In this document: in pieces, positions 11,236 to 23,351 of the stretch | How the letters are laid out: the number at the start of each line of letters is the position of its first letter | Position numbering within the stretch: the first letter of the stretch is position 1 | From: Scleroderma bovista | Taxonomy: Eukaryota; Basidiomycota; Agaricomycetes; Boletales; Sclerodermataceae | NCBI GenBank assembly: GCA_037178675.1 | Contig: JAYMGJ010000087.1 | Location: forward strand, 62,001 to 126,000 | Length of the DNA: 64,000 bases | Reading direction: 5' to 3' | The notes under the pieces: model-generated | Databases searched by the model: none | Seen by the model: only the letters and a program-made list of their open reading frames with translations | What the model was told of the DNA's origin: nothing | Made by a program: the position numbers and the translations under genes

Positions 11236-12069
11236 CCGATGTTAGTTACTAGGCCTGTACGGAACGCACAACAATTGTCGATATGTGTGATTTCACAACC
11301 ACCAATTTGGGGTACATCATGTACACGATGTTAAGATATCGTGCGGCGATTGTCGGCGTAGCGGTACAGGCGGGGATATATCACGCAGATAAGGCCTACT
11401 CGGACATGGGGCAGATGGGTGGGCGGCGAGGACCAAGATGTTATTTCTCAAGCCAGCTGCCACTTATGATATCATACGTATTATATAAGCGGCAAGCTCT
11501 ACTTGCCACCTCATGGCCAGCTTGACACACACGAAAGGGTGCTTTCCAGCTACGTTAGACCACTAGCCTTCTAGCCTAGCCTACTAGACCCCCTCCTTCA
11601 CTCACCCGGGAGGTGTGGGGAAGGGGATTCCCCACACCTCCCTTCCCCTCTTCCTAGAGGCTCATTTATTTTGGGTTCACCTTTGTTTACGAGTGGAGTA
11701 AAATGCAAACGGGGTCGATACGCTATGGGAATCGAAGTTAACACCAACTGTCTAGTATTGGAGTCATTCACTGAAGTCGTCAGTGCCCCAAGCTACAAGA
11801 CGAATCCCAACCTTCCAAACACTCAGTTCTGCTAGTTACTTTAGCATGATCAACAAGATCACATTCCAAAAACACCTAATTTTTCTTTTTTTAAAAGAGG
11901 TGACCGGGGTCTTCTTTTTTGTTTGTATAATAGTCACGTGTTCAAGTTGTCTGAAAAGGTCAGTAAATGACAGTAAGCGGATTCTCGAGCGTGATCCGCT
12001 TTCCATACTTGCCACTGAATTCTCAATCCACCAACAGTACGCAGGTGGGTTGCAACGAGCTGTGATACC
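11236..12069. other. Intergenic with a strong hairpin
   Basis: Divergent promoter region between the coiled-coil gene and the F-box gene. The only structure I see is the perfect hairpin at 11608-11642, flanked by CTAG-rich short repeats. Confidence 0.5.
11608..11642. repeat. Perfect 15-bp hairpin with 5-nt loop
   Basis: GGGAGGTGTGGGGAA, then GGGGA, then its exact complement TTCCCCACACCTCCC. It is a GC-rich cruciform-capable palindrome in an otherwise plain intergenic stretch. It could be a minimal transposon relic or a structured UTR element. No TIR or target duplication is evident. Confidence 0.8.
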
Positions 12070-13674
12070 ATGAAACGTCTCGCACAGATCACAGATCTAC
12101 CCACTGAGCTGCTCCTTCATATTGCAAGTTTTCTTCATATATCAGCCGTTCTTCAATTGCCAAAGGCATTAGTCCCACTGTGTCGTTCCTCTGAGATAAA
12201 ACTGACGTCTGTTCTCAGACATGTAAGCGCTTCCTGGACTTAAGTCGACATCGAAGGTTCTGGATCGAAGTGTTTAACATGGTCCAGCGATCCCAATCGT
12301 TCCCATACCTTCGCAAGGAATTCGAGGACATGACGCCACTCGAAATGCAACGTACCCTCGTATCGGCATTCAAAGCAGAGCAGTCGTTCCTTCGTCCCAG
12401 AAAACAATTGGTTCCTTTGGTTAAGAATTTCCCAGGTTCCCAATTCCCGATACGCTCCATCGACTTCCTGCTGGATAGGTTTATCTTGACTAGTCACGAT
12501 CGTGGCACAGTCAGCCTCTGGGCCGTGTCAGGGGATGCATCGTGCTACCTCTATGCTCAAATGCCACAAAAACGAGGTTGGAGTGCCGCTGCACATCATG
12601 TGTCTGCAGATAAGTCTACTTTTTTTCTTGTTTGTCAAAACAATCGCCATAGGTTGGTTTGTCGTTGTCATCATTGCACTTGTCTCACTAGTTCCTGATT
12701 GGCAGGATTCGGGTATACGCTGTGACTTTAGAAGCGGAAGTGCAGGATCACCCGTTGTTCATGGAATGTCTTGCGGACCTTGCTTCGGATCCGTCGTTGA
12801 GTGTCAGCGGCGTTGTTCCAGAGTCGAACCTAGTCTTACTGTATGCATGTCCGTATGGACGTCCGTTCTCTATTGGCATTCTGAACTGGCAAACCAAGCA
12901 ACGGGCAAGTGTGCAGATGGATACCCTCCCTGGAGAATCGGTAAGACCATATACGGTCAGCCAAAAAATTGCATCGTTCACCTGGCTGTGCGCAGTGCCC
13001 TTACTTTCGAGCTTGGCACCTCTGTGGATCATACATTTTATTATTCACATCTCGCACCATTGAAGCTCATCCTTTATCCTGGCTGATGCCATCCACACCA
13101 TCAACATCTCCTATGCCAGTCTTGCATCATATATTCGCCGATTCAGATATTTATCGAGTAAAGGTGTCAAATGTGCAATCCGGCCCAAACGAAACGTACA
13201 CCTTTTTTGCACTCGGCTCCACTTCGAAACGCAGCACCTTGTACCTGAGAGTCGCAATAGAACTGGGAGACATTCCCTCACTGGACGTTGAATATATTGG
13301 GAACCTCCCTGCCATGGATTCAGGGGTTTGGGTATCTTATTCGAGCTTGGATCATATTGGAATGCGTGGTGCCTGGCTTGAACGGGAACGCAACACTGCG
13401 ACCTGGAGGCTGATGGCCTTCACGCGGAGCTCAGTGCTTGAGCCTGCGGAATCATCCCATCAAGCAAACATGCCTGATGGAGAGTCGAGTTCAGTGATAC
13501 ACGAAGGGACATGCATATGGGAGTATAAAGCACTAGGTGAGCGAAAGTTTTACCGTCTCTTTCTGAAGTGCTGACCGCTATTTAGATGGATCTGAGGTGA
13601 CATGTGCAATTTCCGCACTGACAGGCCAGATTGTTCTTGCTACTCGCTCTGGCGACCTCATGTTGTTAGAGTGA
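12070..13674 (+). CDS. F-box protein with propeller-like C-terminus, copy 1, 466 aa
   Basis: Exons 12070-12171, 12219-12652, 12706-12940, 12996-13536 and 13586-13674 sum to 1401 nt in frame. The first intron donor is weak (GTCCCA; a GC donor five bases earlier is the alternative), but the same choice works in the second copy. The N-terminus is a typical F-box (TDLPTELLLHIASFLHIS, then CKRFLDLSRHRRFW), which recruits substrates to SCF ubiquitin ligases through Skp1. The rest has repeated short beta segments (GTVSLWAVSG, HRIRVYAV, GQIVLATRSGDLMLLE) like a degenerate WD/propeller. The closest relative is at 41785-43398, differing mainly by a three-residue indel. A decayed third copy lies at 43980-45247. 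Confidence 0.88.
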
Positions 13675-14474
13675 CGTTTCTCACATAAATATATAGTCTA
13701 CAGGGCGGACACCACTCGATTTATTGTAATAGCGCGCTTGACTATTCGACTCACTCAATGCCAGTCCACTACTGCACTTCTGAGGATGTTACTTGCTGCT
13801 TGGATGGTATCCATACCTCGCTAGATGCTCGTTTCTCTGATCACTCATTGCATTCCGAGCAGAAAAACGAAGTCAGTGCTTGGCGTGTTTTGTGGATTGA
13901 AACCCGCACGGTCCATGTCGACTTGGTAGTGGAAGAATGGAAGTACAAAGTAGTGGAGATAGGTGTGGTGTTCTCATCAAGCACTGAAGTGATGTCCAAT
14001 TCAACACTTTTTTGATTTTGAACAGGACGTGGATCCGAAGGATCTACCCCTTGCTTGAAACCATTTGTATGGGAGTCAAGGCGGCAGCCCAAACGTTACA
14101 GTTCACGACGGCCTGCGTCCCACCAGTAGTAACATGACACCCCCAGAGCGAGTACTAACTACGTATTCCCAGGACACGACTCGAGGCTCTGGGATTGCAA
14201 ATGGGAGAGAATTGGTTTCAAGCTTCGTTGATGTTCAGGCACCCGTTCGGCCCTTATAACGGGCTTTATATAACTTGTTGTGACTCAGTTCTAAATCACG
14301 TTCTTTTTTTCCCCTTGTTTTTCTCCTGTCGTCCAACATCTCAAGCCCAGCTAAAGGGAACAAACTCCATCATGATCACAACTGCACGTCTACCATTCGA
14401 TCTCTTGGTTGTTGGCAAGGAGGTATGGATACTTCGTCGATCACATCCGGCTGACACGTATGCACTTGTGCAGG
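13675..14474 (+). repeat. 3' flank shared by both F-box copies, then the 5' end of a HET relic
   Basis: About 13740-14060 matches 43465-43810 downstream of the second F-box gene. No intact gene is seen. From about 14340 the sequence resembles a HET 5' region, including an intron-like segment GTATGG...GTGCAG at 14423-14473 just before the relic start codon. Confidence 0.55.
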
Positions 14475-15190
14475 ATGTGCACAATCCACGTAAAACCGTT
14501 TCCAGAAAGGCTGAAATTGTCCAGAAAGCAGTCCGTAACAGAGGTCCTCGAATTTTGCGATGACGAGCCCACGTATGATCTCATCGGTGGATCGAGTAAG
14601 AAGTCAGCTTTGACAAAATGGTTCGATCTTGCGAAGACCAAGGCAGAAAAAAAGAGTGAGGAATTTTGTCAGCGCGGTGACCACCAAAATATTTTCTATT
14701 GGTGCAGGCTAACAGGGATAGATTCGAATCGTTATTTGCTCCACCGATAAGAGGAACAGCGTAGAATTGTCCCAGGTGATCAATTCTATGCCCCAGTGGT
14801 ATCAAGGCTTGAGGGGTATGCCATGCACACCTCCAAGATGCCCTCGTCTTATCCTTTCCCACTGGGCATAACTATAGGAGGTATCGCGAATCCAACGGCT
14901 CGCCGAAGTGATTTTCCGTGGGTGGTCAATGTATGTTAACAAGAATTATGTCACCCCTGTAAGGAGGCGAAATGCCTTTTCGCCTCCTTCAGCTACAGTT
15001 CATCCGCATGTTGAATGACCGAAGCCTATCTTTAATGGGGACCTTGCCCCCCTTCCAAGCCCAGTGCAGTGGCAATGAAAGAAACTTGGGTCATCCGCAA
15101 GGATACCCTTACGGATGGCCCAAGCTTCTTTGGTCATTGTGGTAAAATTCATCAAATCTCTCAGACGTAACATTTCAGAAGAAGGGTTAA
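14475..15190 (+). pseudogene. HET relic 1
   Basis: From MCTIHVKPFPERLKL the frame follows the HET N-terminus (compare MRLINVKAFLERE), then TEVLEFCDDEPTY and the LAK segment. It loses frame before a stretch equivalent to CIDKRSSAELSEAINSM (around 14740-14790). DNA similarity continues through the region corresponding to the NDQSIFAW and GNILADDPSFF codons (15005-15140), with stops and deletions. It is an old dead copy just upstream of HET-B. Confidence 0.8.
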
Positions 15191-16363
15191 ATTCTCGAGT
15201 GACAAGTATCGGGCCATCGCAAGAAGAGAGAAGGGTATGTTCTATCACGTCAACGGTCTGTGTTATATCGAAGGAAGAAGGGTGGTATTGACCAGACTGA
15301 CTAACTCTAGTTGTTGAGGGAACAGCCAAGGATACTAAGTCTTGATCAGGAAGGCTGTGGCCGGACCAGCCATAGCCTCCCAGACCTCGTGCGCCATTGG
15401 ACCCGAGCGGGGGAAACGCGGTCGTCGCTGTGCAGAAGTCATCGGATGAACGTCAGCAGCGTTTGCAACTTTCCGACCGATACTATCGCAGCGGAATGGA
15501 CGACTCAGACTTCCATTGCACGAACAAGCGTAGACGCCACTGACGCCCACTAAACAACGTGCCAAACCAACGCCAAACCAGAGAAAACACCGTGCATCCT
15601 TGAGCTCTCTGATTCACTCGATACGAATGATTGCCGACTTTGAGCATCCCCGGTCAGTAACAGTCTGCTTTCCCTCGGCATAACCCCCACTCGTGCGTTA
15701 GTAGCCACTCGGATGCTCACCATCTTGACGCAGCCAATGGTACGACACGGTATGATACTCTCCCGGTGTTATTCGCCAGGTGGATTGACCGTGGGGTGAT
15801 CCGGGTGATCCGAGTGCCGCATGGTCGAGGAACTTCAGGTAGTATGTTGTCTGTCTCTATGATGGATTGTTCGAAACCAATTCATTCAAGTCTAGTACAG
15901 AAGGCTGCAAAGTCTTGCACTGCGACTATGGTTGTTGGTATGTAGTTTGACACATGCACCCTCAGACGAGGCACTGAGTAGTACCTATGTAGTTGAGTGT
16001 GGTGGACATGGTGTATTCCATACGTAGTGGGTTCATCTGTCCCGACACCAGTCCATTGTACAATTTTCACTACGGGTACCACATCCGCTGGAGCCATACA
16101 TAACACGCTCGTTGATTGTAATGGCCAGAAGTGATTGGTCTCCTTAGGCAGACCAGAAAGTCGAAGGTAGGCTGGGAGATCAAGAGGGCTCAATTGCTTG
16201 TTAAGGGGAAGCTTTTCAGTTAGTAAGCAACACGTGTTACCGTACACCTTTACCACCACGACTACACGTTTACCGTTCCGATACAACAAACTTTCAATTC
16301 TGTGAAAAGAGGTAAGTGGTACCATTCACAGTTGACCGTCGAAACTAATGCACACTTGCGCAG
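15191..16363 (+). promoter_or_regulatory. HET-B 5' block with 5'UTR intron
   Basis: Shares about 1 kb with the 5' flanks of HET-A, HET-C and HET-D. A 5'UTR intron lies at 16312-16363 (GTAAGT, branch-like CTAAT, TTGCGCAG) and ends one base before the ATG. The landmark GGGCTCAATTGCTTGTTA just upstream is conserved in all copies. Confidence 0.75.
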
Positions 16364-16364
16364 C

Positions 16365-18727
16365 ATGCGCCTGATCAACGTGAAAGCATTTCTAGAGAGG
16401 GAGCAGGTGATGGGTGATGGGGGAGGAAAGGATTGGGAAACCGAGGTTCTTGACTCCACTTATGATGAATCCACACCCTATGCGATCTTGTCTCATCGGT
16501 GGACCGATCAAGAGGTCAACTATGAGGAGATCATGGACCTGGCAAAGATGGAAAAGAAAGACCAAATTCGCCAACGCCTTGGATATCAGAAGATCCTCGC
16601 TAGCTGTAAGCAGGCAGAGGGCAAGTTCGAGCGGTTGTGGGTCGATACTTGCTGCATCGACAAGCGAAGCAGCGCAGAGCTATCCGAGGCCATTAATTCC
16701 ATGTATCGATGGTACGAAAACGCGGGAATATGCTATGCATACCTCCACGACGCCCCCGATCCACTGTTTCCGACTGCGCGCGACGAGGAAAGGTATCGCG
16801 ATTTCAATGGCTGGCCTGAGTGGTTCTCACGTGGGTGGACACTACAAGAGTTGATAGCCCCAAGCAATGTCCAGTTCTTCAACAAGAATTGGAAAAGCAT
16901 AGGTGACAAGAGGACGCTTGCACCTACCTTGGCAAGTATCACTAAAATTCCGGAGCATATACTGACACATGGACTTTGTGGAAACCGTCCGTGCGTTGCT
17001 CAAATCATGTCGTGGGCGGCTGATCGTACGACGACGCGAGTGGAGGACAGAGCTTACTCGCTGATGGGTCTGCTGGAAGTGAACATGCCGATGCTGTATG
17101 GAGAGGGGAAGAAAGCATTTCACCGTCTGCAGCTGGAAATCATCCGCACATCGAATGACCAAAGCATCTTTGCGTGGCGTTGTGCTGACAGCGATGAGGT
17201 GACTGGCAATATCCTCGCGGATGACCCGAGCTTCTTCTGGTATTGTCGTACAATGGAGCTGATGGATCACAATGAATACATTGAATTTCTCAAAGAGGAC
17301 GGCGTCCCCAAAGACGAGCTGCACTCGATCGAGGATCGACTTGGTACATTCCCGATCACAAATCGCGGCATCCACATTTGGCTGCCCCTCCGTCCCTATC
17401 GCGACTTCCGCACCCTCTTCGAAGCCCGGTTGCCATGTCGCATTCGTCCATCGTGGCCACCAGAGACCATCTATTTGGTTTTGTCGGAATCTAATTACTA
17501 CAGAGATCCAGGGCCAGACCTTTCAATTTTGCGTTCTACGGATACCACTTCAGCGGGACCCTCCTTGCGATGGAGATTGTGCCAAGTCTATCTCAAATAT
17601 CAAGACCCGCCACGTCGCACTACCACGTTCAAAGTCGACGATACCGCGCTCATTGAGAATGGCTTCACTTACTGCGACACGTACCCAAAGGAATTCGCCG
17701 GAGACACGCTCACGCTGACCAGCATCAATTGCCTTGGCATCAAAGTCTATTCTGATAATCTAACCAACACTTGCCTCATAGTGGGCCTTGGGCAATATCT
17801 TGGCAAGGATTGGATACATGTCGTTTCTAATGAACCTACCACAATTCCACGAACTTCAGAATTATGGGAGTTCTACATCTACAAAAAATACCGGGAAATG
17901 AAGAACAGAATGTCAGCACATGCACGACACGTGAATAAGGCGCGTTCTGGGGTTGAACAGGTCTGCATTATGCGGACACGTCTCCCTCGATCAACCAGAA
18001 TTCTTCAGATTTCGTCTGTCATGTGGAAGGGATCAAAGATTTGTGGAGTTAAGCTTGAGGTATTTCACGATCCCGGTTCCAGTGACGTATCTGCTGAATG
18101 GACAGCCTTCGATGTGGATGTGGGTTGCTTTTCTTTGTACGCCTCATTGGCACTGATATCACCATTCATTTAGGGAACATCCGTTCTCGGCTGTGACTGG
18201 CGGGGTCTCATGATACTACTCGATCGGTCGAGGAAGGACATTAACTTCGAAATAGACGGGGGATCCTGTTATTTCTTGGACGCATCTGATAGTATCGAAG
18301 TGAGCACTGCCTTTCGTGTAATGTTTGAGCCTTACGAGATCAGCTGGGAGACTACGGTCACTTTACAGACTCCAAGGAATTCTGCCGCGAAGGAAACCTC
18401 TTTGCTGACCTCGAGTCGCTTTCTATGGCGGACATCAGGAAGCACCAACTATCATTAGAAAGTTGGTTGGGCTCGTATTGGGCGGACTTCCGCAGTTTCA
18501 ATCCACACAATTTGCTGATGCTGTCACTTCCAAGTGATGACAACTTCAAATCATTGTTGACTTCGCTCTCTACTCGACTCACCAACAGATACCTCGTCAC
18601 AAGGATCGTACAACGTCTTCCTGATCCTGACCAACCCGGTTCAAACATCACAACAACTTTGTACAGCATTGCAAAGCCATTTGTTTGGCACCGAAATAAA
18701 AGCGCTGGTTCTGGGTCGGATGAGTGA
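16365..18727 (+). CDS. HET-B, HET/DUF8212 domain protein, ~743 aa
   Basis: Exons 16365-18119, 18174-18299 and 18377-18727, with introns of 54 and 77 nt. HET landmarks: SHRW at 43-46, WVDTCCIDK at 92-100, RGWTLQEL at 156-163. The DUF8212 stretch is about 205-271, including MPMLYGEGKKAFHRLQ. Residues 101-271 are identical to HET-C, but residues 1-90 and 271-317 differ strongly, a patchwork. Retaining the first intron would add only about 18 residues before a stop at its own acceptor, so a shorter isoform is possible. Function inferred from the family: intracellular non-self recognition. It has no repeat-type sensor domain. Confidence 0.93.
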
Positions 18728-19420
18728 GAGGGCGAGACGAAGGGTGACAAAGTGGGGTGAATGATATAGATTAGATGATGTTGTGAAGCGCCGTTTTCTT
18801 CGTCAGTTGTTCTCTGGCCTTTTGTTCGTCTATCCTTACTATGCATTCTTTTGTATATCATTGCAGTCTCTAGTCTGAAGCAAGGAACACACTTAGGAAT
18901 CGTCTTGGCTTGTGAGTGCATACTGGCCAAAGTCCTCGATCATCCTTTCTCTCCCAGCTCACATTTACATCTGCAACGACTCAATTAGCCCAGGCACAGA
19001 GGATAAAACCTAACAGTCCTATATCATATTCTCAACACAGCAACAAACTCGCTCCTCACCTGCTAGTACTAGTAGTCTCTGCTGCACAGCGGAGTTCCGG
19101 TACGTGCACAATTCGGGAATGTGAGATCGAGGCTAGTATCCCGGGGTTCGTTATACGGATACCGGAGGAACCAATATTTGGAGCCTGGTGACAGTGAGCA
19201 CCTGAATATCCAGTGAGTCTGTCTGAGTGCCGAGTGCCGAGTACTGAGTCTTGGCCTCTCGCAAATGGGCTGGCTGCTGTCAGTAACTATGCCCGCAGTT
19301 TGAGTGGCTTACTAGCGTTCTGGATCGAATTCATTCAATCCCCTAGGTGATGGGCACCCTGATTTTCAAATGCCCTTAGTAAAGACAAGGTTAAAATCAG
19401 GTGAATAAATGAGCACGAAA
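18728..19420 (+). repeat. HET-B 3' block
   Basis: Same sequence as follows the other HET genes. It ends with the landmark CCTAGGTGATGGGCACCCTG and GGTTAAAATCAGGTGAATAA near 19345-19410. No gene is visible. Confidence 0.75.
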
Positions 19421-21290
19421 GGGAATTCATTGCTGAGACTGACTTCTGCGAAGCATCACACAACTTGGTTTCTTGATGTACGAAGGGACGTCACAAGACT
19501 TGTTGCCAACTGGGTCAATATCACGCGCACATATATTCTGCTTGGCGCATGCTTGCGATGAGACCATCTCTATGATGAGAGTCCACATCATGCACTGAAG
19601 TGCAGTCGCGAAATGGCACTGGGATCTGGCTGCACCTGCATATATCATTGGGTGTAGTATCTCCTTTCGACCCTCCCTGCTGACCACCAGGGCTTAGCGG
19701 TCCGCCGTCTCCATAGGACACATACTCCCTCTGCTCACGCTCGAACGCCTCCACCTCTTTCAGGGTGATAGTGTCGTTCACAACCGTGCCCAGGTCCTTC
19801 AACCCCCGATCCGCCTCTACAATGACCAACTCGCCCACCGTGATGTCGAGCATGAGGTCGGTCAGATAGAACAGGTCTGTGCGTCCGGCTTTGAACTCGA
19901 CGATATAGAGTGGCCAGGACGTGGGTACAGAGGAAAAAGCGGGACGCCCTTGAGATTGGGCATCGGTGTGTCCGAGGTGCGTCGTTGCATCTGCTGGGAG
20001 TAATAGGGCCCTTGTTTGGGCTAGATAGGCCGACCCGTCGTCGGCGAGAGCGGTGATGACAGCCCAGAGCTTTGGGAAGTCGAGCGGGTGTATGTCGGGG
20101 AATCGTTCCACTGTGAAGGAATGTACTGGATGCCTGTAGCAGGAATAAACCGTGCGATGAGACGGCTGCTGTTGTCACTGATGACTTGCTGCAAACCGTG
20201 GCCGTTGCTGCCGCCAATGCGGTATTGGACATCCACCAGTTGTTGCTCGAGCTGGGTGCGAGTGGGTCTGGCACCAGCAGACAGACCGCTATCGCTGGGA
20301 GAGCCGAAGTGCTGCCTAGAAATAAATGATGTGCCACTGAGGATGTTGAGGTTGATGGGCTGGTAAAGGGACACACGATCCGGCGAGAGTAGGCTCCGAG
20401 ATATGGGGGCATAAATAGGAAGCGAAGATGGCTGGCTAGGGGGATGAGCAGAGAAAGAAGGACCAGGACCGTCCTTGGAAGCTCAACGCGCCGAAGCTAT
20501 CCGCGAGATCGTTGTCCGACAAACGGAGGCCGCTGCCGCCATAAGTGGATGTGTGGTAAACGCTAAGGACGGACTCCTCTTGCACATCGTGTCCTGGGGC
20601 GTTGAACACGATCGCTGCCTAGAGAGCTGAGTGAGCCATACCGTCTGCTGCCAGGTGGTTTAACGAGAACCGGGGATATTGAGCAGGTTGGAACTGAGAG
20701 AGGACGCCTCTGACCAGAGGTGCAGGTTTTGAAGAAGAACTGCATTTAGTCCACAATCCCGAGTGGGGCTCACTTGTCCCCCATTCAGAACCTACTAGGT
20801 TCTTAGACCACTTCACTCTCTTTGGTACTGGGCCTAATACTGCGAGTGAGATCCGGGGGAAAGGGACGGCCAGCGACGGGGATGGTGGACAGAATGTCAA
20901 AGAGTCTCTGACTCATTGTCCTCGAAGGCGGAAGCAGAACCGAAAGTGATCAAAAGGAGGATCTCGAGCCCATAATTGAAATTCAATAACACACGGCCAA
21001 ATACATAACCCCGATGAGACTCGTCCACATAGGGCCTTGTAAGTACTTTTCCCCCACTCACTGGCATTGGCCACAGCGACACCCACACGCCAGTCGCGAC
21101 CTGTGATTCTTTCCCGGCCCACTCCCGCAGCCCACGTTCTCCCCCAAGTTTAACAGCCGAAGCTGGGGCCGCTTCACGCCTCACATCACGTATCTTTACC
21201 CTCACGTGTCTCGTGATGTATGTACCTCGTAGTATGCATATTTCGTTCTTTCTTCTCATCGTCACTGAACATACCGACACTCAGTCCAAA
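19421..21290 (-). pseudogene. PSP1-domain gene relic, copy 1
   Basis: On the minus strand an open segment (20111 downward) holds a clear PSP1 core: SWPLYIVEFKAGRTDLFYLT, then LDITVGELVIVEADRG and LKEVEAFEREQ. It is preceded, in other frames, by a low-complexity N-terminal part (20374-20021, 20900-20619 and 21280-20897). The C-terminal third is present only as frameshifted remains (KEILHPMIYAGAA near 19650). Several frame changes separate the pieces, so this is a dead copy. Copy 2 at 32800-34930 shares the same outline, so both derive from segmental duplication together with HET. The piece above 20900 might belong to a different upstream gene. Confidence 0.75.
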
Positions 21291-22045
21291 GATGTCTGTC
21301 AAAGCCTACCTTTCTGCATTTCCATATACATGGCTGGTCACCCGGCACATGGGGCAAAAATGTAAGTGGTTTACCAGCAACCTATCTTAAGTTTGAGCTG
21401 AGGCCACGTCCGAGCAGCGCAGACTTCAACACTCTCGGGGAGAAAGGTGAGACGGGTTTGGAAAAGTGTCAACAGGTAACGAACAATTCAAGGCTGATGC
21501 AGATGCTCATATGAAAAGCTAACCTGGACCCATGTTCCGGTTCCTGGGTCATAAGGTTCCTATGACGTTGACCTGCATGGGGCACGATGACGGTGCATGA
21601 ACCCACTCAAGTGCGAGTTGAACTGGAACAACTAGAGGAAGAGCGGAACTTTAAGGACTCCAGCTTTCTAGTGTTCGCCTTGCAATCGAAATACACATGT
21701 GCAGGATTGAGGATTGCGTGCAAACGAAGCCAGCTCCTATCGCCTCCCTTCCCTTCGAGATTCACTCTTATGTGCTCGAGTAGTCAGTTTCTGCTACGTT
21801 GCCATTCCATCCACGGAGAACAAGGGAACTAATAAGCGTGTCGTGCACTTGAGGGGACGTCATTCTCTACTTTCCGACCTTCTGGACTAATATCGACATC
21901 ACCCCTGGTTGTGCAAATATGTCCCTCGTGAGGGCACACATGGAAAGGAGTCGCCAGCGTCCACTGGACATCACCATTCGGTCTTGGCAGAATTCACGTG
22001 GTCAGCTTGCCATCTTGCTCAATGCCATCATACCTCATGCGCTAA
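21291..22045 (+). pseudogene. F-box gene relic (array copy 1)
   Basis: Contains a coiled segment (RVELEQLEEERN near 21605) and a broken F-box region equivalent to LPFEILSYLL at 21740-21780. It then has the ERSRQRPLDITIRSWQ stretch (about 21945-22000). Frame is lost at least twice. It belongs to a different F-box family from the gene at 12070. The same relic occurs at 36245-36867. Confidence 0.7.
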
Positions 22046-22460
22046 CAGGAATAGATTCGAATCGTCACTTGCTCCATCGATGAGAGGAACAACATAGAGT
22101 TGTCCCAGGTGATCAATTCTATGTCCAGGTTTGAGGGGTATGCCGTCCATACCTCCAAGATACCCTCATCTTATCCTTTCCCACTGAGCATAACTATAGG
22201 AGGTATCGCGAATCCAGCGGCTCGCCGGAGTGGTTTTCCGTGGGTGGTCAATGTATGTTAACAAGAATTATGTTGCCCCTGTTTCACCCCCTTCAGCTAC
22301 AGTTCATCCACATGTTGAATGACCAAAGCCTATCTTTGACGGGGACCTTGCCCCCCTCCGAAGCCCGGTGCAGTGGCAATAAAAGAAACTTGGGTCGTCC
22401 GCAAGGATACCCTTACGAACGGTCCAAGCTTCTTTGGCCATTGTGGTAAAATGGAGCTAA
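22046..22460 (+). pseudogene. HET relic 2, fused to the F-box relic
   Basis: From the junction near 22046 (CTAACAGGAATAGATTC) the DNA matches HET relic 1 from about 14706 onward, covering the CIDKR...ELSEAINSM equivalent and the NDQSIFAW/GNILADDP equivalent (to about 22440). It carries multiple stops. The 5' half of the HET relic is replaced by F-box sequence. Confidence 0.75.
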
Positions 22461-23351
22461 ATTCATCAAGTCTCTCAGACGTAGCATCCAAGAAGAAGGG
22501 TCAAATTCTCGAGTGACAAGAGAAGAGAGAAGGGGATGTTCCGTCACATCAACGGTCTGTGTTATATCGAAGGAAGAAGGGTGTTGTTGACCAGACTAAC
22601 TCCAATTATTGAGGGAACAGCCGAGGATGCTAAGTCTTGATCAGGATAGCTGTGGCCGGACCAGCCATAGTCTCGCCCATTGGACCCGAGCAAGCAAAAC
22701 GCGATCGTTGGCAGCGTTTGAAACTTTCCGACCGATACCATCGTAGCAGAATGGACGGCTCAGATTACACGAAGACGCCACTGAAGTACTGACGCCCACT
22801 AAACAACGCGCCAAACCAACGCCAAAAGCGACGGCGCGGGTCAGAACAGCCTTAGCCTCCAATTCCGGTAATTGGTGTACTGGCAACCCGCAGATAAGAC
22901 ACTGGTGACAGTCTTGCTGTACACGTCTAACTTATATCACCGGTCCATGTACCAGTCTTACCATGTATTTGTCTCTCTGCTTTGCCTCGGCATAACCCAC
23001 CCGTGCGTTAGCCGCTCGATTTGTTCAGACCAATTCATTGTCGACAGAAGACAGCAAAGTATTGCCCTGCGACTATGGTTATTGGTATGTAGTTTGATAT
23101 ATGCACCCTCAGACGAGGCGCTTAGGAATACCTGTGAGTAGTATTACCGGGGTTTGGGTGCAGTGGAGATGTTGTATTCAACTATAGGCAGTAGGTTCAT
23201 CTGTCCCGACACCAGTCCATTGTACAATTTTTCACTGCGGGTATCACATCCGCTGGAGCCATACATAACACGTTCATTGATTGTAATGGCCAGAAGTGAT
23301 TAGTCTCCTTAGGCAGACCAGAAAGTCGAAGGTAGGCTTGGAGATCAAGAA
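22461..23351 (+). promoter_or_regulatory. HET-C 5' block, part 1
   Basis: Matches the HET 5' blocks of the array up to GGAGATCAAGA. There the TIR element TE-2 interrupts it. The rest of the block resumes at 26838-26927 and 27569-27680. Confidence 0.75.

Noticed and set aside
12502..13086. A 194-codon frame overlapping F-box copy 1 (also 42217-42801)
   Set aside because: It reads through two well-supported introns in a different frame from the F-box protein.
16414..17718. Second-frame ORFs of ~146-177 codons inside the HET genes, repeated in each paralog
   Set aside because: They persist only because the HET DNA is conserved. They overlap the HET frame and have no independent start context or motif.
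22872..23141. An 89-codon frame in the HET-C 5' block
   Set aside because: Not conserved as protein in the equivalent blocks of HET-A, HET-B and HET-D.
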